Assembly: GCF_947072515.1 (NCBI RefSeq)
Contig: NZ_CAMTIG010000008.1
Coordinates: 36,999 to 100,998 of the forward strand
From: an uncultured Clostridium sp.
Lineage (GTDB): Bacteria; Bacillota; Clostridia; Clostridiales; Clostridiaceae
DNA: 64,000 nucleotides
Direction of reading: 5' to 3'
Shown here piece by piece: positions 17,220 through 25,385 of this stretch (positions are counted from its first letter, which is position 1; each line of letters begins with the position of its first letter). The position numbers were made by a program, and so were the translations under genes. The notes beneath the pieces are model-generated. The model was not told the DNA's origin. It did no database searches and saw only the letters and a list, made by a program, of their open reading frames with translations.

Positions 17220-17663
17220 ATGAATAAAGAAAGAGTACAAGCAGCGATAAGAGCATTAAATAAGTTAAATATATTAAAGGAAAAAATTGAAGTTTTAGAT
17301 GATGAAATTGAAATAATAAAAACTGAGTATAATAGTATTAAAAGTATTAATTATAGTGGAATAAGTGCTAAGCAAAATAAAGTTAGTGTAATAGAAAAAA
17401 TTGTAATAAATAAAGAAGAGCAATTATTAGAATTATATACTAAAAAGGCAGAACTAGAGCTTGAAGCAAAAGATATAGAGAGAAAATTAAAAAAGCTTAA
17501 TGAAAAATATAGAATTGTAATTGAAGGAAGATATGGTGAACATAAAAAAACATGGAGACAACTTGCGAATGAGTTGATGTATAGTGAAAGTTATTGCAGA
17601 AATAAACTAATTTATTCAGCACTATTAAATTTTGAAGAAATGCTAGAAACATCAAATATTTAA
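17220..17663 (+). CDS. Sigma-70 region 4-like late activator (DUF1492/ArpU-like)
   Basis: A 147-residue protein. A long charged coiled coil (residues ~10-95) is followed by a C-terminal helix-turn-helix, EGRYGEHKKTWRQLANELMYSESYCRNKLIYSA, which resembles sigma region 4. Phage proteins of the DUF1492, ArpU and RinA groups have this design and switch on late genes. It is the last early gene before the late leader, so it is the candidate activator of the tail operon. The start follows AAAGGAG; an in-frame GTG at 17151 overlaps no RBS. Confidence 0.72.
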   Translation: MNKERVQAAIRALNKLNILKEKIEVLDDEIEIIKTEYNSIKSINYSGISAKQNKVSVIEKIVINKEEQLLELYTKKAELELEAKDIERKLKKLNEKYRIVIEGRYGEHKKTWRQLANELMYSESYCRNKLIYSALLNFEEMLETSNI

Positions 17664-17670
17664 ATTAAAG

Positions 17671-17722
17671 AAAGCTATAACTAGGTTTATTATAATTAGA
17701 AATTTAGTTATAGTTTTTTTTT
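17671..17722 (+). terminator. Terminator after the early regulatory genes
   Basis: CTATAACTAGGTTT pairs with AAATTTAGTTATAG around an 11-base loop, followed by a long T run. Same sequence type as the terminators at 19250 and 28864. Confidence 0.75.
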
Positions 17723-17805
17723 GTATAGAAATAAAATAGATAAATTATAAAATAATATTAAAAAGGACAAAAGGGGTATAAAAGAATTACTTTAGTGAGC
17801 AAATG

Positions 17806-17951
17806 GAGTGAACACAAGATAAAAAATACATGTTATTCTAATATCATCATAAAAGGTTAAACACAGAGCAAGAGAACTTGAAAACATTCAAGTTCTTTTT
17901 TATATAACTTTTTATAGAAAATAACAAAATTTTAGGAGGATTTATTATGAA
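17806..17951 (+). promoter_or_regulatory. Late leader, copy 1 (core element, terminator, RBS)
   Basis: A ~146-bp segment repeated at 20808. It holds a 27-nt core (17834-17860, containing TATTCTAATATCATCATAAA) that is identical in both copies. A perfect intrinsic terminator follows (AGAACTTGAA, AACA, TTCAAGTTCT, T6; 17873-17901), then TTTTAGGAGG and the tail tube ATG. A terminator between a promoter-like core and the first late gene suggests antitermination control. No sigma-A -35/-10 pair is evident in the core, so it may need the adjacent sigma-like protein. Confidence 0.7.
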
Positions 17952-18636
17952 TCAACAAGTAGAACAAAATAAAATTATAGAAGGGAGATTTGTAGGACTA
18001 AAAGATTTCTTTGTAGCTGAAGTTTTAGAAAATACAATGGATACTTACTCAGCAGATGAGCCAATTATGTTATCAAGAGCTATTAATGCAAAAATTGCAC
18101 CAAAGTACAACAGTACAGCAGTATATTCAAACAATACAACAGAATATGCAAGTTCATTATTTGAAAGTGGAACAATAACACTTAGTGCAAATGATTTATC
18201 ACCAGAAATGAAATCAATATTATTTGGACACAAATATAATTCAGAAACAGGACTTTTAGATTTAAGTGTAGATGATGTAAGTAATCCAGTAGCAATTGGA
18301 TTTAGAGCAACTAGAAGTAATGGATGTAAACAACAATTAAGATGGTACTATGTATGTGTATTCTCACCATCAACAGAAAGTTTTGCAACATTAAGTACAA
18401 AAGAAACAGTTCAAGACTTCCAACTTACAGGACAATTCGTAGGAAGAGCAAAAGATGGGAAATATGGAGTTGAACTAGATGAAGAGTATATTTCAGCAAC
18501 AGCAGATGTAGGGAATTTATTAACTAATTGGTTCTCAGCAGTTATAGATGATAGTAATGTAGAAACTTATATTGGAACAGGAATAGCAAAACCAACTGAA
18601 GCATTTGAAACATCAAGAGAAGCATTTAGAAGATAG
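17947..18636 (+). CDS. Major tail (tube) protein, phi13 type
   Basis: A 229-residue protein of the phi13/TP901-like major tail family. It forms the stacked rings of a non-contractile tail tube. Features include the FVGLKDFFVAEV start, an LFESGTITLSANDLSPEMKSILFGHKY central segment, WYYVCVFSPSTESF, and ETVQDFQLTGQFVGRAKDG before the C-terminal arm. It is the first gene after the late leader, with RBS TTAGGAGG. Confidence 0.85.
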   Translation: MNQQVEQNKIIEGRFVGLKDFFVAEVLENTMDTYSADEPIMLSRAINAKIAPKYNSTAVYSNNTTEYASSLFESGTITLSANDLSPEMKSILFGHKYNSETGLLDLSVDDVSNPVAIGFRATRSNGCKQQLRWYYVCVFSPSTESFATLSTKETVQDFQLTGQFVGRAKDGKYGVELDEEYISATADVGNLLTNWFSAVIDDSNVETYIGTGIAKPTEAFETSREAFRR

Positions 18637-18673
18637 AAATTATTAAAATAAAAAGTTAGATAGGAGAAATATT

Positions 18674-18979
18674 ATGTTAGAATTAGAATTTAATAATACG
18701 CGATATGAATCAAAAGGAATTACAGGAAGAGTAAAGCTTGAACATGCTAGATTAGTAGATAAATTAGCAAAGAAGAATATAGATAAAATGGAAGGCTCAT
18801 CAGCGGACTTCATATTAGAAGAATGTAAATTTATATGCAAGGCATTTAATGATCAATTTACTTTAGATGAATTTTTAGACTATGTTCCAGCAGAAAATAT
18901 AGATATTATATTTTTTAGAATTGGAGATTATATAAATAAAAAAGTAGAGTCTAACATAAGAAATATCATAAAAAACTAG
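18674..18979 (+). CDS. Tail assembly chaperone, short form (gpG-like)
   Basis: A 101-residue protein beginning MLELEFNNTRYESKG. By position (after the tail tube, before the tape measure) and by the frameshift signal at its end, it is the short tail chaperone equivalent to lambda gpG or the SPP1/TP901 counterpart. It is expected to coat the tape measure during tail assembly. The last two sense codons, AAA AAC, are the slippery site. Confidence 0.8.
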   Translation: MLELEFNNTRYESKGITGRVKLEHARLVDKLAKKNIDKMEGSSADFILEECKFICKAFNDQFTLDEFLDYVPAENIDIIFFRIGDYINKKVESNIRNIIKN

Positions 18980-19212
18980 GATTGGAGCCGAAGGAAAGTT
19001 CAGGCTCCATTTTTGATGAATGGGATAAACAAGATATATATCAAAAAAACAAAAAGTCAGTAGAAAAAAAATCTACTGACTTTTATTATTATCTGTTTCA
19101 TTATGCACAACAAAAATGCAATATGGGATTAGAGGAATGTTTAGATATGAATATATATGAGTTTGTAGATTATTTAGAGTTTATAACAAGATTAAACTCT
19201 AAAAATAAATAG
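18674..19212 (+). CDS. Tail assembly chaperone, -1 frameshift fusion (gpGT-like)
   Basis: Slipping back one base at 18970-18976 continues translation CTA GGA TTG GAG CCG (LGLEP) and adds 78 residues ending at 19212, giving about 179 residues. The extension (TDFYYYLFHYAQQKC, then MNIYEFVDYLEFI) has the aromatic, helical character usual for the T part of phage tail chaperones. The second frame has no RBS or ATG of its own; a TTG at 18982 is its only nearby start. In other phages the fusion recruits the tail tube protein. Confidence 0.8.
18970..19009 (+). promoter_or_regulatory. Programmed -1 ribosomal frameshift signal
   Basis: Slippery heptamer A AAA AAC at 18970-18976, exactly in zero-frame phase and followed by a TAG stop. 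A six-base spacer leads to a stem TGGAGCC (18983-18989) / GGCTCCA (19003-19009) with a 13-base loop. Heptamer, phase, spacer and stem all meet the classical rule. Confidence 0.88.
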
Positions 19213-19249
19213 TATGCCAATATTTAGAAAATTAATAAAATGAAAATTA

Positions 19250-19300
19250 AAAGCCTATAGCTAGATTTAGAAAAATTTAAATCTAGTTATAGGCTTTTTT
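19250..19300. terminator. Bidirectional terminator between the chaperone genes and the inverted pair
   Basis: AAAAGCCTATAGCTAGATTT pairs with AAATCTAGTTATAGGCTTTT (one G-T pair), with T runs on both strands. It is nearly the same sequence as the terminator at 28864. Confidence 0.85.
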
Positions 19301-19685
19301 AGTTAGTGGTAAACGCAACAATCCCCGTTCCGATAAAAGCACAGAAAATAAGAATAATTATTAGGATAACTGTAGTTTTATGTGGTTTAGGAAAAGTTGA
19401 AGAACCGATATTTTCCAAAAATTGTTTATCTTCTAGAATAATCATGTCCTTAGGTATAGCTATATTTTTATTTGTTAAGAAGAATCTATATGATTGTGAA
19501 GAAGGTGATAAACCTAAGAAGTTTTTTTGTGATGTAGTAAAAACTTCACGTTTAGTATCTAAAGAAGTATAAACAACCATTTCTTCGGAAGTTGTAGAAT
19601 TTTCTACAAGACCATTTACAAAATAAATATTACCTTTATAATCTTCAATTATTTGTCCTTTAAAATTTTTTAAATCTCGTTCCAT
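19299..19685 (-). CDS. Membrane-anchored one-repeat protein, DUF1653-like
   Basis: A 128-residue protein. One ~70-residue beta-rich repeat (FKGQIIEDYKGNIYFVNGL, VVYTSL, KNFLGL) is followed by a linker and a C-terminal membrane segment (VILIIILIFCAFIGTGIVAF) with a very short tail. The repeat recalls DUF1653 (KGxxYxV...VVY...PxxxF), but the match is loose. No signal peptide, so the repeat is probably cytoplasmic (tail-anchored). It is transcribed against the tail genes together with the next gene, 11 bases away. Function unknown; a moron or immunity role is a guess from context. Confidence 0.6.
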   Translation of the reverse strand: MERDLKNFKGQIIEDYKGNIYFVNGLVENSTTSEEMVVYTSLDTKREVFTTSQKNFLGLSPSSQSYRFFLTNKNIAIPKDMIILEDKQFLENIGSSTFPKPHKTTVILIIILIFCAFIGTGIVAFTTN

Positions 19686-19696
19686 AAGAAACCTCC

Positions 19697-20614
19697 TTAA
19701 CTTTTAAGTATTAAAAATACAAAAAGAAAAACATAAGAAATTATTAAAATTGAACCCCAAAACATATTATATTGAAAACGAATAGAACGTTCTTTAATAA
19801 ACCAATTATGAAAAGAGGGTTTACTAGGAACTTTATCAGGTTCAACTAGGTTATAAATATATTTTTCTTTATATTTTGAACTACGTTTACTTTCTAGTTC
19901 AGATAAAAAATATGAGCGTGGAAGGAGTTTAAGATCATATTTCCCAAAAAGACCTTTCATTAAAACAAAATCAGTGCCTGTAATAGGGTCATGTGGCTGA
20001 TCAATTACAACATAATATAACTTATTAAAACGTCTAATAACATGACCTTTAAGAGGAATTAAATCCTTTTGTTTTGGAAATAGATGAAGTGCTGTATTAG
20101 AATCAACAACTTCATAAATGTGTGGTTGTATTGCATCAGGATGTTTCTCTAAATTAACAGTTCCTAAAAATATTTTTTTAGGAGCAACAAAGGGCAATAA
20201 ATTTATTTCTCCATACAAAACAAAGGGTTCATTAGAAAATCCGTCATAAACTAAATCATGAACAAAGCAAAAAGTACCTTTATAACCTTGAACAAATTTT
20301 TTATAAAAATCAACAGAGTCCCTAATTATAGACTTAGATTGTTTAGGTTTAATAAAAGGTGGCACAGAATCAGCTTTATCTACAGTTTGAAATAGAAATT
20401 TTTGTGTTGAATTTGGGAAAAATTTTTTATCATTAATATCTAAAAATATATTTTTAGGTAAAATGAATAGATTATTTTCATTATAAAAATCTCTATATAA
20501 AACCATCTTTTTTTGTGAGTTAGCAACGTCAGAAGTAATACGAAGAACTAGGTAAAAATATCCATCAGGATCTCTAACAATTTTTCCTTTTAAATCTTCA
20601 AAATTTTGTGGCAT
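19697..20614 (-). CDS. Membrane-anchored three-repeat protein, DUF1653-like
   Basis: A 305-residue protein with three copies of the repeat seen in the neighbouring 128-residue protein: starting at about residue 6 (DLKGKIVRDPDGYFYLVLRI), about 109 (GYKGTFCFVHDLV) and about 187 (LKGHVIRRFNKLYYVVI). Each ends in an aromatic FL and a basic stretch. One C-terminal membrane segment (GSILIISYVFLFVFLILK) follows. RBS is GGAGTT before ATG; a TATAAT-like -10 is present on the minus strand near 20645. The two genes form an operon inserted, inverted, into the tail operon. Confidence 0.6.
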   Translation of the reverse strand: MPQNFEDLKGKIVRDPDGYFYLVLRITSDVANSQKKMVLYRDFYNENNLFILPKNIFLDINDKKFFPNSTQKFLFQTVDKADSVPPFIKPKQSKSIIRDSVDFYKKFVQGYKGTFCFVHDLVYDGFSNEPFVLYGEINLLPFVAPKKIFLGTVNLEKHPDAIQPHIYEVVDSNTALHLFPKQKDLIPLKGHVIRRFNKLYYVVIDQPHDPITGTDFVLMKGLFGKYDLKLLPRSYFLSELESKRSSKYKEKYIYNLVEPDKVPSKPSFHNWFIKERSIRFQYNMFWGSILIISYVFLFVFLILKS

Positions 20615-20807
20615 AAATTCAACTCCATTCAGTATAGAATATTATAGTAAGCATATAAAGTATAAAAATAGAAAAATATTCTTATAAATCATAAACTTTC
20701 CTTTGAGTATATAGTGGATATATGTATTGTGGGTTAAGAGAGTGTAAATAAAAATATAAAATTAAAATGCCGTAGAATGCAAAAAGAGATGAGTTAGTAG
20801 TTAAATA

Positions 20808-20953
20808 GAGTAAACAAAGAATGAAAAATTCATGGTATTCTAATATCATCATAAAAGGTTAAGCAATATAGAAAGAGAGAATTTGAAGAAATCAAGTTCT
20901 TTTTTTATACCTTTTATAGAAATAATGAAAGTTTTAGGAGGAATTAATATGAA
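20808..20953 (+). promoter_or_regulatory. Late leader, copy 2 (duplicate of 17806-17951)
   Basis: Contains the identical 27-nt core at 20836-20862, a slightly weaker terminator (GAATTTGA / TCAAGTTC then T7) and TTTTAGGAGGA before an ATG at 20950. That ATG is followed by only three more codons and TAG, a vestige of a tail-tube-like start. The real next gene (tape measure) has its own RBS at 21013. The 412-base gap 20615-21026 otherwise holds only the promoter of the inverted pair. Confidence 0.7.
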
Positions 20954-21026
20954 GAAATTGTAGATAGAAAAAGATGATAGCAATGAAAAAAGTTTATAGA
21001 AAATTAAATGGAAGGAGGTAATTTAA

Positions 21027-22847
21027 ATGGATATGAATGAAGAGGTAGATGAGATTCTTACAGAGGAAACTGAAGAACTAAATGAAGAAGAAACTATAAT
21101 GACAGCGTATGATAATACATTGCAAAATTTATATAATCAATATCAAAGGATAAATAAAATAGCTACACAAACAATTGCTGAATTTAATACAATAGAAGCA
21201 ATTTTTACGAAGAGTATAGCATTATTGCAAGAAAATATTAGTGAATATAGTAAATTTGATTTAGGTTTAAAAAAGACTACTACAGAAGAAAATACTTTAA
21301 ATAAAGAATTAATACAAAGAGAGAAGTTATTAAAAGTTTTAAATACATTGACTAAGAACTTATATTCAAATGAAACAAAGTACAATGAAAGTCTTCTTAA
21401 AAGAGAAAATATATTAAAAGAATTAAATAATCTTTTAAAGACTATGAATGTAGAAGAAATGAATTTAAATAAAGAATTTAAAGAAAGTGAAGTTATATTA
21501 AATAAATTAAATGAACTTTCAAAAGTTTTAAGTAATAATTTTAAAGCAGTTGCTCAAAGTGTAGCTAAAATTTCAACTATATTTCCTATACTTAGTAAAG
21601 AAACAATGGGGTTAGGTTCTGATATACAGAAGTTAAATAAATTATTAGAAAATCAACAAAAAAATATAGAAACTGTTGGTGAAGCTTTTTCGGAAATGAA
21701 TGATAAAATAAATTCAAATAAAATAAATGATTATTCAAAGGCAGTAAAAAAAGCTAATAAAAATTCAAGTGAATTATTTGAAAATATTCAAAAAAATGCA
21801 TCTAAAACATCAGAGTCTATGAAGGCAAATATTGAAAGATGGATAAATGATATTGTAACAGCAATAAAGGCAATAACTGGAGTTATAACGATTATTAAAA
21901 CACTTAAAGATGTAATGAACTTTTTCACTAAGAATGATGTAGATGATAATACTGAACTTAAAAATTCAATAAAAGAATTAACACAAGCTATACAAGAATC
22001 AAATCAGAAAACAAGAGATGAAATTGAAAAGACGCAAGAAGCTAAGAATGAAGAAACTGAAGATGTTGATTCAGATAATCAAAAACAAGAACATTCAGGA
22101 AATAATTTGGAAAATGAATTTGAAAATGATAATGCGGAAGAGCAAAATGAGGAAAGCACAACTGGTGGAGTTATAAATTCTGTAGACAATAATATAGAAC
22201 AGGATTCAGAAACAGTAGGAGAAGACATAAGCACAGCAGCTAATGAGGGTGAGGAATCAGAAGAAACACTTGAGACAGTTACTGAAACAAGTGCAACAGG
22301 TATAGAAGTAGCAGATGAAGCTGTTGAAGTTTCAACAGATGCCATGGAAGGGCCTTTTGGACTTGTAAGTTTGGCAATACAAGAAATGATAGAACATTTT
22401 GCAGCTTTAGAAAACTTGGTCAATGATGCTAAAGGAGCATTAGAAGATGCAGGGAAAGAGATAGAAAATGTATTTCATGACTTTATAGCATTACCAGAAA
22501 AGCATGGAGCTAGTGAAAAAAATATACATCATATGATGGTATCAGAATTTGCAGTTACACCATTAGATCATAAGGTTACAAGTGTACCAATAGTTGCAAA
22601 TGAAGGCTTCATGTCAGATTTTTCTTTTAATATGCCAGAATTAAATAACTTTGATTTTGAAGGTGTTACTGATGCATTAGTTGAAAAAATGATGACTGCT
22701 ATAGATAAAGTATCTGAAAGACCTATAGTTACAAAAGTTCAAATGAATAATAAGACTATTGTTGAAGCTACTCATAAACAATTTAACAATCTAAATGGAC
22801 AAGAAGCAGAATTAGAAGCAAGAATGAGAGGTGTATTAGTTGGATAA
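21027..22847 (+). CDS. Tape measure protein
   Basis: A 606-residue, almost entirely helical protein, small for a tape measure. At the usual ~0.15 nm per residue it implies a tail of roughly 90 nm. Residues ~20-270 are coiled coil; a hydrophobic stretch (DIVTAIKAITGVITIIKTL) lies near 275-295; an acidic, low-complexity linker spans about 315-440; the C-terminal ~100 residues are more globular. Placement between chaperones and Dit supports the call. RBS GGAAGGAGG fits the ATG at 21027. Confidence 0.8.
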   Translation: MDMNEEVDEILTEETEELNEEETIMTAYDNTLQNLYNQYQRINKIATQTIAEFNTIEAIFTKSIALLQENISEYSKFDLGLKKTTTEENTLNKELIQREKLLKVLNTLTKNLYSNETKYNESLLKRENILKELNNLLKTMNVEEMNLNKEFKESEVILNKLNELSKVLSNNFKAVAQSVAKISTIFPILSKETMGLGSDIQKLNKLLENQQKNIETVGEAFSEMNDKINSNKINDYSKAVKKANKNSSELFENIQKNASKTSESMKANIERWINDIVTAIKAITGVITIIKTLKDVMNFFTKNDVDDNTELKNSIKELTQAIQESNQKTRDEIEKTQEAKNEETEDVDSDNQKQEHSGNNLENEFENDNAEEQNEESTTGGVINSVDNNIEQDSETVGEDISTAANEGEESEETLETVTETSATGIEVADEAVEVSTDAMEGPFGLVSLAIQEMIEHFAALENLVNDAKGALEDAGKEIENVFHDFIALPEKHGASEKNIHHMMVSEFAVTPLDHKVTSVPIVANEGFMSDFSFNMPELNNFDFEGVTDALVEKMMTAIDKVSERPIVTKVQMNNKTIVEATHKQFNNLNGQEAELEARMRGVLVG

Positions 22848-23523
22848 TTATATAATTTTTAATAATCAAAATTCAATGACAGAAGGATTTAGAATTGAAT
22901 CATATAATTTAGGAGCACCTACACCTAAGGTTGTTGTGGAGAATGTACCGTATATGAATGGTGGGTATAATTTTTCCATGCTAAATGGAAAGCAATATTA
23001 TAATAGTAGAACTATACAAATTACATTTAGTTTTGGACGCTTTGTTAAGTTCAGTAGAGAGATGAATATCAAGAGTATTTATCAAAAATATTTTGAGTTT
23101 AAAAACTTCTTATTATCTAGTGGAAAGAGAGAACTTGATATATCAGGTCTATTAAATTTTGAGGGGAAGTTAAAGGCTGTATGTACTAATGTTTCTGGAT
23201 TAGCACAAGGAAGTGAAGGTGGTAGCTTTGTTGCTACATTTACATGTGATCCACTTATTTATATCGGAGAATATGGAGAACAACCATGGAATACATTTAG
23301 CTTCGTTGATGGAATATCAGAGTTTAGTGAGTTAAATATAAATGGAAGCATGACAATTCCAATTTATAATCCAGGACAACCAGCAAGTTGTACAATAACT
23401 ACAACTGGAACAGTAGAGTTAGAAAATTTACAAAATAATTTTATGATTCAAACAGGAATAACAAATTTAGAAGTTACAGGAATGGGAACTATAACAATAA
23501 ACTTTAAGAAAGAGGTGATTTAA
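22840..23523 (+). CDS. Distal tail protein (Dit family)
   Basis: A 227-residue protein of the siphovirus tail-component family, forming the hub ring at the tail tip. Features: the short beta-rich opening DNYIIFNNQNSMTEGFRIESYNLGAPTPKVVVENVPYMNGGYNFS, and GSMTIPIYNPGQPASCTITTTG in the C-terminal galectin-like part. The start is a TTG overlapping the tape-measure end by eight bases, with AGAGGTG upstream, so translation is coupled. Confidence 0.8.
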   Translation: MDNYIIFNNQNSMTEGFRIESYNLGAPTPKVVVENVPYMNGGYNFSMLNGKQYYNSRTIQITFSFGRFVKFSREMNIKSIYQKYFEFKNFLLSSGKRELDISGLLNFEGKLKAVCTNVSGLAQGSEGGSFVATFTCDPLIYIGEYGEQPWNTFSFVDGISEFSELNINGSMTIPIYNPGQPASCTITTTGTVELENLQNNFMIQTGITNLEVTGMGTITINFKKEVI

Positions 23524-24725
23524 TGGCTAATATACAAAATCAAATAGATGAAATTTCAACTGCCTTTTATGGTAGTCAAGTAAGAGGAGCCATTGTAGAA
23601 GGACTTGAATCAATTAATGATGAGGTTAATGAATTATATACAAACTTAAATGATCTAATGGTTAAAGCAAATACAGCATTAACTAATGCGAATAATTTAA
23701 AAAATGAAGTAGGAGAAGCAAGTGAGGGATTTCAACAAGCACAGGCTGAATATATAAATTTAAAAAATCAAATAGAAGTGATACTTCAAAAGTTGGAAAA
23801 AGAAAAAACAGCTTTAATGTTAAATCATACAATAATGAACAATAGTTTTTTAAATGATTTTGATAAAGCAGTAGAACCAGGATATTACTCATATGCAGCA
23901 ACAGAAGGAACTAAAAATATACCTCCAAATTGTGGATATGGAGTTTTAGAAGTAATTTTAGGGGTAACAGCTAATGATCAAACTGAATATAATCCAAATG
24001 ATAATAATTGGATTTGGCAAATAGTTTATGATACATCAGGAATAATAGCATATAGAAATGCTGAAAATCAAAGTGGATGGCAACAATGGAATACACTTGC
24101 AACAACTTCCAATGAAACATTTGAAAATTGTACGCTTAACACACCAACAATATCTAATGCTAGCTTAGATGGAAGTGTAACGCTTATTGGAGGAACAGGA
24201 ATACAAGGTGGAGCAATTACGAATACTACATTATCTGGAACTATAACGAATATTGCTCAAATTAATGGTGGAACTTATGATAATCCAAGATTTATTGGGG
24301 CAAGTATAGAAAATCAAGGAACTTTTAATGGGGGAACATATTCAAATCCTACTATAGAAGCATTTGGTAATAATATTATTCAATATAATAAATTGCCTTA
24401 CTCAGTAATTATTTCACCAGGAATAACAGCTACTGGAGCAGTTGAATTCTTTTTAATTAATGCTCCACAGTTAGGTGGAGAGAATATTACTGGAAGTATT
24501 GGAATAGTAACAGTAACGACAACTTTAGATGAATGGTATACTTGGCCTAAAGATAATAATATAGTGGTTGATATAACTGGTATTCCGAATGCTACGGCAA
24601 GAACAATAAGTCCATTTAATAATCTTAATATAGGTATAGATGGAGGACAACTTTATATGTCGGGAGTTGGAACAGCATTGAATAATGGACAAACATATAC
24701 AAATCAAGCGTTATTATGGCAATAG
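23523..24725 (+). CDS. Tail-tip receptor-binding protein with pyocin-knob domain
   Basis: A 400-residue protein. Residues 1-50 (IDEISTAFYGSQVRGAIVEGLESIND) match the BppU-type N-terminal anchor; 50-105 is a coiled coil; about 115-200 is a pyocin-knob-like domain (GYYSYAATEGTKNIPPNCGYGVLEV ... SGWQQWNTLAT). Residues 200-285 form a Gly/Asn/Thr beta repeat (TFENCTLNTPTI, GGTYDNPRFIG, NGGTYSNPTIE), and the last ~100 are a beta-type head. It probably determines target-strain specificity. It sits between Dit and Tal, earlier than the usual receptor-binding position. Confidence 0.72.
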   Translation: MANIQNQIDEISTAFYGSQVRGAIVEGLESINDEVNELYTNLNDLMVKANTALTNANNLKNEVGEASEGFQQAQAEYINLKNQIEVILQKLEKEKTALMLNHTIMNNSFLNDFDKAVEPGYYSYAATEGTKNIPPNCGYGVLEVILGVTANDQTEYNPNDNNWIWQIVYDTSGIIAYRNAENQSGWQQWNTLATTSNETFENCTLNTPTISNASLDGSVTLIGGTGIQGGAITNTTLSGTITNIAQINGGTYDNPRFIGASIENQGTFNGGTYSNPTIEAFGNNIIQYNKLPYSVIISPGITATGAVEFFLINAPQLGGENITGSIGIVTVTTTLDEWYTWPKDNNIVVDITGIPNATARTISPFNNLNIGIDGGQLYMSGVGTALNNGQTYTNQALLWQ

Positions 24726-24738
24726 AGAGGAGAAAAGA

Positions 24739-25203
24739 ATGGATAATATGAGAAAAGAAGAATATGGAGATTTTAATTTATTATTGATTTTTAATAAAAA
24801 ATTAGAAGTGATAGAGTTAGTTAACTTTTCTAATAGATGTTTAAAAGATAATATTTTTAATAAAGATTTATTTTATGTGGAATTAGAAGAAGCATTGTTC
24901 TTTGAGATTAAGAAATTACTTTTAACTAATACATTAAGACTAACAAAAGATCCTATTAAAGAAAAAATAACAATAAAGGATATAGAGAAAACACCACTAC
25001 CACCAAAACCACCAACACCAGAAGAAGCCATGAATAATGGACTTTTAGCTGTAACTATGGGGGTTGGAGAACTTAATATGAAAATTCATGCTATTTCAGA
25101 TGGTATGTTAAATCAAGTTGAAGAAAGATCAGAATTAAAGAAACAAATAGAAGCACTAAATGGTGCAGTATTAATGTTAACAATGAAATTAGGAGGAAAA
25201 TAA
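24739..25203 (+). CDS. Unknown tail-locus protein
   Basis: A 154-residue protein, not assigned to a family. The N-terminal half is mixed; at about residues 90-97 is a proline-rich link (PLPPKPPTPEE), followed by helices ending in a coiled coil (VEERSELKKQIEALNGAVLMLTMKLGG). The start at 24739 follows GAGAGGAG. Directly after the receptor-binding protein, it could be a fibre chaperone or a baseplate linker; this is context only. Confidence 0.55.
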   Translation: MDNMRKEEYGDFNLLLIFNKKLEVIELVNFSNRCLKDNIFNKDLFYVELEEALFFEIKKLLLTNTLRLTKDPIKEKITIKDIEKTPLPPKPPTPEEAMNNGLLAVTMGVGELNMKIHAISDGMLNQVEERSELKKQIEALNGAVLMLTMKLGGK

Positions 25204-25205
25204 TT

Positions 25206-25385
25206 ATGGAAAGTATAGTATTAGAAATGTATCAAGCAGGGAATTGGAGTTTAGCACAGGTAAGGGAGCTAGTTCCAACAGTAATAACAGCAACACAGTT
25301 TCAACAAATAACAGGACAATCTTATATAGAAAAAACTCCAATGCATTCATCTACTCAACCAGTAAATAACATGTTCGTAGATTAA
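25206..25385 (+). CDS. XkdX-family small tail protein
   Basis: A 59-residue frame, ATG two bases after the previous stop. The VRELVPTVITATQFQQITGQSY core resembles XkdX proteins (...ITxEQFxxITGxxY), which sit near tail-fibre genes in PBSX and many clostridial prophages. Its TAA overlaps the next ATG (TAATG), indicating coupling. Function unknown. Confidence 0.7.
   Translation: MESIVLEMYQAGNWSLAQVRELVPTVITATQFQQITGQSYIEKTPMHSSTQPVNNMFVD

Noticed and set aside
19306..19572. Plus-strand reading frame within the inverted pair
   Set aside because: Shadow of the minus-strand gene: no RBS and no family resemblance, while the minus frame has an RBS and repeat structure.
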